Assembly: GCA_964019155.1 (NCBI GenBank)
Contig: OZ025241.1
Location: 56,019,863-56,083,862 of the forward strand
Reading direction: 5' to 3'
Source: Osedax fenrisi
Taxonomy: Eukaryota; Annelida; Polychaeta; Sabellida; Siboglinidae
Length of the DNA: 64,000 nt
Shown: one piece after another, positions 42,852-49,285 of the stretch
How positions within the stretch are numbered: the first letter of the stretch is position 1
How the letters are laid out: every line of letters starts with the position of its first letter
The notes under the pieces: generated by a model
The model's input: only the letters and a program-made list of their open reading frames with translations
The model's database searches: none
Told to the model about the DNA's origin: nothing
Made by a program: the position numbers and the translations under genes

Positions 42852-45044
42852 TGTAAGTCTGTAAGTCTGTAATGTGACATCTATTCTTTATATAAATATA
42901 CTCCTCATATTTACATCATATACTAAACATTATGTTTAGAAACTTTAGATTCATATCTCTCTATTTTTTTATAAATTTAATGAAGTTAGATATTAGATAA
43001 ATAAATTCCTGTTAGTAATGCATTATAATATACTAGCTGTACCCTAACCGGCTTTTCTCGGTTCTTGATTAATATGATATATAGTATTTATTAATTGTAG
43101 CTATTCCTGATTCTGCATTACTAAGCTTTACATTTTTTCTTAGTTAATAATTACTAATTCTAATTGTATCTGAGCAAGAGTTGTTCGTTTTAAAGATTTA
43201 TTCGTAATATCTTTGGCATAAAGCAATACTTGTTTCTTATATAGAAAATATATTTAGAATATATACTATTTTATTAATTATATATTTAAATACAATTCTA
43301 TAGGCTTAGGCTTATATTTTCTACTGTATTATATGTTATATTTTCAATATTTGTTTATTATCTAGAACATATAATTAGAGATTTTTTATATATATTAATC
43401 AATATTTCTTTTACACAGGGTATTACTAAAGCTCCAATGATATTTTGGAGAGATGGACAGTGCACAATAATATGTGAGAATCAAATCATTTATATAAATA
43501 ATGATTTATTTAATGCCTTTAATGTATATTTTATCATATACCAATTGTTTAACATTAAATACCCATCTAATATTTATAATACATGTATTTTATAAATAAT
43601 TTAATTTGTATAGAATTTAAAACTACAAAATTGTTAAATTTAATAAAAAAAATATATATAAAAATTAATATATCTTATTTCATTCATTATCTAATTATTT
43701 AATTATATACATATATATTACTATTATATATTATTGTTTATATAGTATATATTAAATATTGTAACTGGTTCCAGATATAAAATATTATAATAAACTATTT
43801 TCTAATTCTGCACTTGCTTATTTTTGTAGGTATATTAGCTCATTTTAAAATGGAACATTAACCCTAGTTCAGATGTTACATTAGCCCTTGTTCAGATGGT
43901 ACTTTAGTTAGTTTTCAAATGGTACATTAGCCTTTATCCAGATGGTACTTTAGTTTGTTTTCAAATGGTACATTAGCTCGTTTTCAAATGGTACATGAGA
44001 TCGTTTTCAAATGGCACATAAGCTCGTTTTCAAATGGTACACGAGCTCGTTTTCAAATGGTACAATAGCTCGTTTTCAAATGGTACATGAGCTCGTTTTC
44101 AAATGGTACATGAGCTCGTTTTCAAATGGTACATGAGCTCGTTTTCAAATGGTACATGAGCTCGTTTTCAAATGGTACATGAGCTCGTTTTCAAATGGTA
44201 CATGAGCTCGTTTTCAAATGGTACATGAGCTCGTTTTCAAATGGAACAAAGCTATGGTCCCTTAGGTCATTCTCAAAAAGCCACATATATGTGGCATCTG
44301 GGGGACAACGACTGTATCCTTTTCAAACACCCTCTAGTACCATATTTTTCTAACTCTATAGAGTGTCCGTATTAGGGATTTATTTGACCTCTATATATGC
44401 TTATAACTTAATTAATATTTGATAACAAATATAGAAATTATTTATATAATATTAAGAATTCTTAATTGTTAATAATATATTGTTATGTTTTATCGATACA
44501 TTTGTATATTCTTGAGAAGGTTTTAAGTTGATATATTTTTTAATAAATTTAAAAATGTAATAAAAAAATATGTTTATTAGATATATCAGCACTATTATGA
44601 ATAATTAAAAAATAACAAATATTATTGAAACCAATTATATAATTATGAATATTTTATTCATTAACAATTGTTGTATAGGATTTATGGTTTCTATATGGAT
44701 ATACCGTGATTGTCCGTATTTGGGCACTGTCCGACGGACAGTTTCCGTATTCTGTTACTTTCTGTTACTTTGGGCGCTCTATTTTAATATGTAAACACAT
44801 GTATGCATGCATGTATTAATAGATAGGAGAGGAGCTAAGTAAGTATACTGAACTATGGTTATATAATACTCACGAATTTATGTTTGTTTGATACATGGTA
44901 TGATTCATAAATCTATGTATAGAAATAGGTGAACGTATTAACTATCTATACTATAGTTCATTTATGTGTTTGTATATTATATATATATATATATATGTAT
45001 GTGCGTATTTATGTATGTATTGTGTATATATGTATGTGTGTATG

Positions 45045-45113
<69 letters not shown>

Positions 45114-47029
45114 AACACATCAAAATATCTTGGCATACACAATAACAAATTAACATTTGATAAAGAAATATCAACATTAAAATCTTACACATTTCACCAT
45201 TAATAATAATAGAAATTAATGGAATAAATTTATTGAATATATGTATTCAATATAAACAAAATATGTCCCTACACAATAACATCCACAACACTAACCATTA
45301 CCCAGACTTTAATTCTATCTCGACTATACTACTGCATCTCTATACTGCTTTATTAAAACAATAAATACTTTACAACCATCGACCGCTTAACTAACAGATC
45401 ACTTAGACTAATCTACCGACTAAAAAACTTACTACACTACAAGTATAACTGACCTACGAACACAACTAAACAGGCCATTCACAAAAATAGCTTAACTTAA
45501 ATTAATATCCATTCTACATTCCTCCCGACTGACTAAATAACCTGATTACCTTTATAGACTAATTTCTCTCCATACTGCACCACGCCACCTACGATCCTCT
45601 AACTATACGGTCCTGATTGAACCATCCTATCGCCGGAAAAAACTTGGGGAGCGTCGCTACTCTGTTTGCGCCAGCCTCATTTGGAATCAACTCCCTCCAT
45701 CCCTCAAAACCATCAATATATCAACAACAACATTCAAATATAAACTAAAGAAGTACCTCGTTGTCCATGATATTTGAACTTGAAATATATTCGTTTTCGA
45801 CACGTTGTACACTTGTCTGTACTTATTATTACATTTATTTAATGTTTTTTATATATTATTGTCACACTATAATAATTTTATAATTGAATTAGTGTTTAAA
45901 TAAAATCATCATCATCATATCCATCATCATCATCATGTATGTATACATACATGCATACATGCATACACACATATACATACATACACACATACATACATAC
46001 ATACAGACATATATATATATATATATATATAAGTGCATATATGTAAGTAAGTAGATACGTAGTTAGGTCAATATGTCGGTAGGTAAGTATGTAGATATGT
46101 AGGTAGGTATGTAGTGAGGTAAGTAGGTACATAGTTAAAAAATCAGATTCCAATTGTGTTTTTATCGTTTCCTAATCATGAAACGATAAAAAACACTCGA
46201 GTGTCTTAATGAGAATCAGTTTTAAATCGATTCCTAAAATTCAAGTTTAGGAATTTGTTTATGTGAACAATATTCTTAAATTACCATAGGAATCGGTTTA
46301 TTTGAAACTGATATAATAAACTATACTTATATGTAGTTAGAGAAGTATGTAGGTAGGTATACTTATAAGTAGTTAGATATAGATGTAGGTATATATACCT
46401 ACATCTATATGATGTAGGTATACTTATCTATAGATAAGTATGTATGTAGGTATACCTATAGGTAGGTATGTAAAAAGTAGGTATATATGTATGTGGGTTG
46501 AGAGGGAGATAGGTATACATATAGGCAGGCAGTAAGGTAGGTAATTTTATAGATAATCTAGTGACATTATTCGAAAATACCGATATCCAAAACAGATCTA
46601 AGATCGAAAAAAAAATGTTCGGATATTGTTATCTAACGATTATATTTCCACATGTGTAACAACTTATTACTAACAAGTACTGTAATAAGTATGTGTATTC
46701 TTTAACGAAAACGTATTATAAAATCCGAATTAGTGTACAATGTACATTGTACATGTATACAATGTGATGCACATTATGTGCATGTATATTGTACACTGTA
46801 CCTAGTACCGTATACGGCATATATGTACTAGGTACAGTACATACAGTACATTGTATGTCATATATACACTGTACACTGTGAGGCTAACTAACCAGGTCGG
46901 GGTCGACACCGTGGTTCTTGAACTGCATGAAGCCGTACTGTTTACAGGCGGCGATTATGTCCTTGGCTAGTTGGGTTGTGTTCTCGGATTGCAGGTCTAG
47001 TAGAGGTACGGCTTCGCATCGGTTTACCT
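22040..47029 (-). CDS. IPNS-like 2-oxoglutarate/Fe(II)-dependent dioxygenase, nine recognised exons, start exon missing
   Basis: Nine minus-strand exons join in frame: 47029-46893, 30142-30024, 29586-29523, 29098-28985, 26605-26506, 25114-25020, 24335-24225, 23640-23532 and 22122-22040 (stop TAA 22042-22040). All eight introns are GT-AG and every junction phase agrees. The join gives 309 residues; family members are roughly 300-350. Family knowledge: these cytosolic enzymes couple 2-oxoglutarate decarboxylation to oxidation of a small molecule at a non-haem iron. Visible evidence: N-terminal VPLLDL and GFMQFKNHGV (DIOX_N fold); iron ligands His and Asp in EHTDYGS (about residues 191 and 193); second His in KHRVV (about 248); 2OG-binding Arg and Ser in RMS (about 261 and 263); family signatures DPWGYISSGME, GGLQ and LMQRWTGDR. 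The C-terminus ISALDYMNMKF fits the usual ending. The substrate cannot be read. There is no ATG in frame in the first exon, so a short upstream exon must exist. Introns hold most of the window's transposons, including a 16.75-kb intron. Confidence 0.9.
22246..23204. mobile_element. Family B MITE, about 0.96 kb, TA target
   Basis: The left end TAGGGGAAAGTCCCCGATTA then CCGACCCC is inverted at the right end, GTCGGTAATCGGGGACTTTC then CGC followed by TA. The motif (C/T)ATTACCGACCCCC recurs at about 22430-22470 and inverted at about 22795-22830 and 23160-23190. No ORF. It lies in the last dioxygenase intron. Confidence 0.85.
23532..23640 (-). CDS. Dioxygenase exon 8 with second iron His and 2OG-binding Arg
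   Basis: Encodes KHRVVLPANSNTVSRMSLAY followed by a short acidic tail. The His of H-R-V is the third iron ligand, and Arg and Ser of R-M-S bind the 2OG carboxylate. The acceptor is TAACAG. The donor TCGG|GTTATT (phase 1) was chosen because it restores the frame of the last exon. Confidence 0.9.
24225..24335 (-). CDS. Dioxygenase exon 7
   Basis: A 37-codon exon, phase 0 at both ends, encoding LLDKDGQYKDIVPIE, then NIADLMQRWTGDRLIST. These match the conserved V-N-I-G-D-x-L-Q-R-W-T-N-D-R block of the 2OG-oxygenase core. The acceptor is CTATAG and the donor is ACG|GTTATC. Confidence 0.93.
25020..25114 (-). CDS. Dioxygenase exon 6 with the HxD iron ligands
   Basis: Encodes DPGDNADSIRCGEHTDYGS followed by ISIIFQDMAGGLQ. 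His and Asp of H-T-D are the first two facial-triad iron ligands. The acceptor is CTCAG and the donor is ACAG|GTATGC. The exon starts in phase 1 and ends in phase 0. Confidence 0.95.
25550..25720. repeat. Short tandem repeat with GTAAGGGAAGAGT
   Basis: (G/A)TAAGGGAAGAGT recurs at about 25572, 25638 and 25677 between TGTACA-rich palindromic stretches. No gene was seen. Confidence 0.7.
26323..26486. mobile_element. Short GC-rich MITE beside dioxygenase exon 5
   Basis: The ends TAGGGGCGCTGCAATAGG and CGTTCCAGCGCCCCTA form imperfect terminal inverted repeats. The inside holds GACGGGGGGG and CCCCCCGTC (perfect short hairpin) and a C13 run. It is about 165 bp long. Its right end is about 20 bp from the exon-5 donor at 26506. 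Confidence 0.65.
26506..26605 (-). CDS. Dioxygenase exon 5
   Basis: Encodes EDYFSKTHSPYPAVYPE, then MSGLRSLYYPAL; the L-R-x-L-x-Y-P block is the first barrel strand in this family. The acceptor is ACTAG and the donor is TTAG|GTTAGA (phase 1). A GC-rich MITE ends about 20 bp beyond the donor. Confidence 0.92.
27230..27545. mobile_element. Degenerate short family B MITE
   Basis: CTATTACTGACACCC at about 27268 and GGGATCGGTAATTCGAGACT then TTCCTC at 27517-27545 resemble family B subterminal and terminal motifs in opposite orientations. The left terminus near GGGTACTCCCC is poorly kept. Confidence 0.4.
27662..28558 (+). mobile_element. Complete family A MITE (copy A2), about 0.9 kb
   Basis: Ends TAGGGGAAAGTAACCGAATA and TTAGGTTACTTTACCCTA are inverted, with TA at both ends (Tc1/mariner-type target). 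Subterminal and internal motifs of the type TA(C/T)GGACACC recur in both orientations. GTCCGACGGAC near 28520 is a perfect palindrome. No ORF. It lies in the dioxygenase intron between exons 5 and 4. Confidence 0.85.
28985..29098 (-). CDS. Dioxygenase exon 4
   Basis: A 38-codon exon encoding KLPEEIPNIEEISKQ...RILKFIAKGLHLE, the helical segment before the catalytic barrel. The acceptor is TTACAG and the donor is GGAG|GTTATC. Both ends are in phase 0. Confidence 0.92.
29300..29520. repeat. (ACT)n microsatellite
   Basis: Imperfect ACT repeat about 220 bp long; its open frame encodes poly-Leu/Ile and is an artefact. It lies in the dioxygenase intron directly after exon 3. Confidence 0.95.
29523..29586 (-). 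CDS. Dioxygenase exon 3
   Basis: A 64-nt exon encoding FNTNRGADLKECFNI and ILDNPR. The acceptor is TTTTCAG and the donor is AAGG|GTAGTA (phase 0). The D-L-K-E-x-F core is a family signature. The downstream intron begins with the (ACT)n microsatellite. Confidence 0.9.
30024..30142 (-). CDS. Dioxygenase exon 2
   Basis: Encodes VKEMMETWRKFYDLPSDVK...DPWGYISSGME. The acceptor is GCCCAG and the donor is AATG|GTTTAT in phase 2, completed to TGG by the next exon. The W-G-Y block is typical of the region that follows the helical N-terminal part of this family. Confidence 0.92.
30300..30795. repeat. GC-rich intronic patch with iterated GTAACAAGTCGCC and a 27-bp-arm palindrome
   Basis: TAACAAGTCGCC occurs five times (about 30504, 30541, 30562, 30612 and 30634) with weaker variants. 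The end is a perfect palindrome TGTGCTTGATGCTAGCGGTG..., arms 30737-30763 and 30767-30793 around the loop AGC. Short frames on both strands here are not convincing. It lies 160 bp upstream of dioxygenase exon 2, inside the large intron. Confidence 0.85.
31022..31530 (-). mobile_element. Family A MITE, one half (split copy A3)
   Basis: Starts TAGGGGAAAGTAACCTAA at 31020 and runs to CATCTA, matching the reverse complement of the right half of the copy at 27662-28558, including CGGACAC-type motifs. It is continued at 44359 after the 12.8-kb insertion. Confidence 0.85.
31567..32100. repeat. 50-bp subterminal array of the 12.8-kb insertion (left)
   Basis: Units built on GCGTTTTCAAAATGGTACAT and AGGAAATTTATT repeat every 50 bp between about 31680 and 31960. 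Alternating ATTAG and ATGAG variants make a 100-bp higher-order unit. Decayed copies continue to 32100. Confidence 0.9.
32116..32547. mobile_element. 432-bp fold-back element made of ATAGCAGCATA repeats
   Basis: The left arm CCCAGCTAACAGTAATAGCA is mirrored by the right arm ending TGCTATTACTGTTAGCTGGG, and similarity continues to the centre near 32310. Both arms consist largely of (A/T)ATAGCAGCATA and its complement. No coding potential. It lies inside the 12.8-kb insertion. Confidence 0.9.
32548..34500. other. AT-rich filler of the 12.8-kb insertion
   Basis: Holds a GC motif AAGGGGCGAAGCCCTTTAG at 32618, short palindromes and (TATAGG)n-like runs near 33650-33710. No gene was seen. Confidence 0.6.
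33376..33420. repeat. Perfect 20-bp-arm hairpin
   Basis: CTATAGTCATAGAGAACGAA, loop ATCAC, then the exact reverse complement. It is embedded in AT-rich DNA within the 12.8-kb insertion. A related palindrome CTATAGTCGAGATATATC-type lies about 330 bp to the left (about 33045-33075). Confidence 0.85.
34515..36125. repeat. 23-bp satellite array
   Basis: The unit CGTTCCAGCATATCATACTA then TTA, alternating with the variant CGTTCCAGCATAATGTACTA, repeats about 70 times. A variant block CATATCATA(G/T)TCGTATGATA recurs at about 35400 and 35877, giving a higher-order period near 477 bp. Because 69 bases make 23 codons, open frames arise in it; these are not genes. Confidence 0.93.
36860..37275. repeat. 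TA-rich repeated hairpin cluster
   Basis: ATTCACTGTACATATTATTA and its reverse complement occur several times (about 36915 inverted, then 36993, 37095 and 37205) separated by (TA)n runs. ORFs across it are (TA)n artefacts. Confidence 0.8.
37371..38358. repeat. 53-bp satellite grown from a hairpin MITE end
   Basis: The unit AACATTACGATCAACGGACA plus 33 further bases (CGTATAAATATAC...AAGAGT) repeats about 16 times from 37421. A 226-bp higher-order block, marked by GGACAGTGTCCGTCGGACAC at about 37755 and 37981, is duplicated. The right end (38240-38358) carries CGGACACTAG repeats, a fold-back, and GTCCGTTGATCGTAATGTTC followed by TTTTGATCC. That is the inverse of the unit start and the same terminus as the hairpin MITE at 59509-59639. 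Confidence 0.9.
40775..41503. mobile_element. 729-bp hAT-type MITE with perfect 8-bp TSD
   Basis: The ends CAGGGATGGCAAAAACCCC and ...CTCGTCCAACCCTG are inverted (CAGGG(A/T)TGG). They are flanked by AATGTGTG on both sides (40767-40774 and 41504-41511). Near the left end it has TTTTTGGG-type repeats and near the right end AAAACCC repeats. No ORF. It sits inside one unit of the 447-bp tandem repeat. Confidence 0.9.
42773..42851. repeat. (GT)n microsatellite
   Basis: Almost pure GT repeat of about 78 bp within the decayed right end of the 447-bp array. Confidence 0.95.
42936..43840. other. AT-rich filler of the 12.8-kb insertion
   Basis: Contains ACTAGCTGTACCCTAACCGG at 43033, reminiscent of the end of a widespread invertebrate repeat, then featureless AT-rich sequence. 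No gene was seen. Confidence 0.5.
43840..44255. repeat. 23-bp subterminal array of the 12.8-kb insertion (right)
   Basis: The unit CTCGTTTTCAAATGGTACAT then GAG repeats about 15 times. The core is the same as in the left array and in the same orientation. Older, diverged units (CCTTATCCAGATGGTAC-like) lie at the left of the array. Confidence 0.9.
44359..44770 (-). mobile_element. Family A MITE, other half (split copy A3)
   Basis: Begins TAGAGTGTCCGTATTAGGG and continues through TTGATAACAAATATAGAAAT and CTTGAGAAGGTTTTAAGTTG, all reverse complements of the left half of copy A2. It ends with GTCCGACGGACA and a degenerate terminus GTTACTT near 44770. Confidence 0.85.
45110..45940 (+). pseudogene. 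L2/CR1-like LINE 3' end
   Basis: Starts in the RT end (KYLGIHNNKLTFDKEI, about 45125). It ends with LGERRYSVCASLIWNQLPPS and TFKYKLKKYLVVHDI stop (about 45640-45777), the typical C-terminus before a 3' UTR. The tail is an (ATC)n microsatellite at 45905-45935. It has several stops. Confidence 0.82.
45941..46140. repeat. (CATA)n and (GTAG)n-like short repeats
   Basis: ACATACATGCATACA-type repeats, then a (TA)n stretch, then AGGTAAGTAGGTA-type repeats; the latter recur at 46320-46500. No gene was seen. Confidence 0.8.
46143..46310. repeat. Fold-back patches
   Basis: GTGTTTTTATCGTTTC faces GAAACGATAAAAAACAC across an 8-base loop (46155-46197). ATCAGTTTTAAATCGATTCC then faces GGAATCGGTTTATTTGAAAC (46214-46305). 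Probably a small MITE. Confidence 0.7.
46893..47029 (-). CDS. Dioxygenase exon 1 of those recognised (DIOX_N part)
   Basis: Reads VPLLDL...QLAKDIIAACKQYGF...KNHGV, the usual N-terminal motif of IPNS-like oxygenases. The acceptor is CAG at 47030-47032 (an alternative CAG lies at 47035-47037). The donor is CTG|GTTAGT. The exon starts with two bases of a split codon and ends in phase 0. Confidence 0.9.
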
Positions 47030-49285
47030 CTGTACTGTGCACGCGTGTGTGTGTGTATATGTGTGTATGCGTGTGTGTGTTCGTATCATAATAGGCGTTA
47101 GACTGACGATGTCAGACGCACAAATATTCGCAAACATTCAATATGTTTTATCAATAAAAACCGATATTAGTATTCGCGCATAATGGTGACTATTAGCTAT
47201 CGTGATATCAGCTTTAGCCTGAATGATATAGGACACATTAATGCGTATTATGTTAATGTAGCAGGGGCGTAAATAGTGGGGGGGTAGGGGGGATACATCC
47301 CCCCCTGGAAAAATCAGGGGGGGATATCATATAAAATAACCCCCCCTGATTTGAAAACAAATTGTCCTGCATCTAAGGATTTCACGATCTTTGCAATTAT
47401 TTAATTGCAGGATTTAATTATAAACAAAGATTTTGCTTCGCAAAATCTTTGTTATAAATAAGTCAACAATCTTTTCAATTCATTAATTTATAATGGATAT
47501 TAGTAATTTTTTCAAAAAACAAATATGTAATAAGTAAGTGAAATAAACTAATTATTAACAATTTAAAATGTCATTTCTGTTTTATTGTAGTAGTATTATT
47601 ATAATTATAATTATAATATGCAAATAGTAAACATATATTTTATAAACATATTTATAATTATAATATTTATAGAGTTATAATCAATAAAAGTATTTATATG
47701 ACTGAACGTCTAACTGAGATTGAAAATGATATTGAAATAATTAGGGATCGTTTTTTATAAATTATTTATCTTATAGTATTATTATAATAATAATATAATA
47801 TTATTAAATATTTTAATATAATTTTTTTTAAATATACAAATTATTTATAATAAATATTATTCAATAAATATAATTATAATTATAAAATATATAATACATA
47901 TATGTATATATAAATATATATTGTATTAATATTACATTATTAATTATATAATTATTATATATTATTATGATATATTATAATAATTATTATAATATAGGTA
48001 TAGCAATGAGATTTTTTATTTTGTAGCTAGAATAAAATTATTAATACCATTGGAAAGAGGATGACAAATTAATATAAGGTTCATATTTTACTTTTTTGAT
48101 ATAATTAATAATACAAAAGTTATGGTGAAAAAATGGCCAGATTTAAGGGTATTAATTCAGACAGCTGTTACATGTAAAGGATACAGATATTTTAATAATT
48201 CAATTTTGATCAACTAATATTCAAGTATAGTTTATATTGAATATTTATAGAAATAATTATTAAAATTTATTAAATCGAGTTAAATAAGTAAAATTAATTG
48301 AGTATTTTTCAGTATATTAAATTTATTAAAAATATGTCAATAAGTACAGTTTGACCCTAATCATTTTTATTACTTATCTAAATGTTTGATACATAAACTA
48401 ATATTAATCTACACCTACTATGTATTTATTTTCGGCTACAATTAATTTTATAATTCATAAATAACTAAGTCTATTTGACATTTTTAAATGATATTTTATG
48501 TGATTTATTATCAAATATCTATATTATTTATAAATATAATTTTCTAATAATTATTTAAATGTATATATTTATATTAAATTAGTGTATGATATAAATTAAT
48601 ACAATACCTATATTATTTAATGATAATTATTTAGTATAGTTTATATTTAATATTTATAGAAATAATTATTAAAATTTGTTAAATCGATTTAATAAGTTAA
48701 CATTATTTAAAAACTAAATTAAAAATTATTGGGATTTTTTTAAAAATTTTAACACGATTTTGAAAAGGCGATTAAACACTCAATATTAAATATTAGTGTA
48801 TATATTATATACCATATGCCATATAATTTAATACTCTATATAGATATATAAATAATAATAATAAATAAACATTTATTTTTTAAATACATAATTTTAAAAA
48901 AAAAGCACATGTACTAACCGCGGATTCTGAAATTGAAATGAGAGCCCCTCACTTTTTGTATTTACTTTTATAGTATTCGTAGAGGATATTGCACTGATTA
49001 TAAATCATTTTAATTGGATTAGAAATATTAATAAATTACTATTTTACAGGTGTTTCAAAAATGACAAATATTTTGGAAATATAAAATATCATATTTTTCA
49101 ATTTAACACGAAGAGTCTGACATTTAAAAAATTTCATTGCTATACCTATATAATATATGTATTCAATATAAATATATATTGTACTAATATTACATTATTA
49201 ATTATATAATTATTATATATTATTATAATATATTATAATAATTATAATAATATATATATATATATTCAATATAATATTGTATAAA

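Larger units (their letters stand above)
38775..42935. repeat. 447-bp tandem repeat array
   Basis: The landmark GTTATACAGATACAAGATAC starts at 38779, 39227, 39674, 40121, 40572 and 41764, spacing about 447-451 bp apart from the copy broken by the 729-bp MITE. Later partial units from 42356 are disturbed by an unrelated insert (about 42150-42355, starting CTTAAGGGGATCCCGCTC) and a (GT)n tract. Units are nearly identical, so the amplification is recent. The short frame in each unit is not convincing as a gene. Confidence 0.9.
31531..44358. mobile_element. 12.8-kb noncoding insertion with TIR-like ends, splitting a family A MITE
   Basis: The flanks ...GTATTAAGACATCTA (ending 31530) and TAGAGTGTCCGTATT (from 44359) together rebuild the middle of a family A MITE, as shown by the uninterrupted copy at 27662-28558 (read on the opposite strand). 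The TA is present on both sides, consistent with a TA target duplication. Near the ends, AGTTAGAAAATATGGTAC (31542) is the inverse of GTACCATATTTTTCTAACT (ending 44355). Both subterminal regions carry tandem arrays with the shared core TTTTCAAA(A)TGGTACAT. No coding sequence was found in it. It may be one giant noncoding element or a smaller TIR element later swollen by satellites and nested insertions. Confidence 0.65.
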
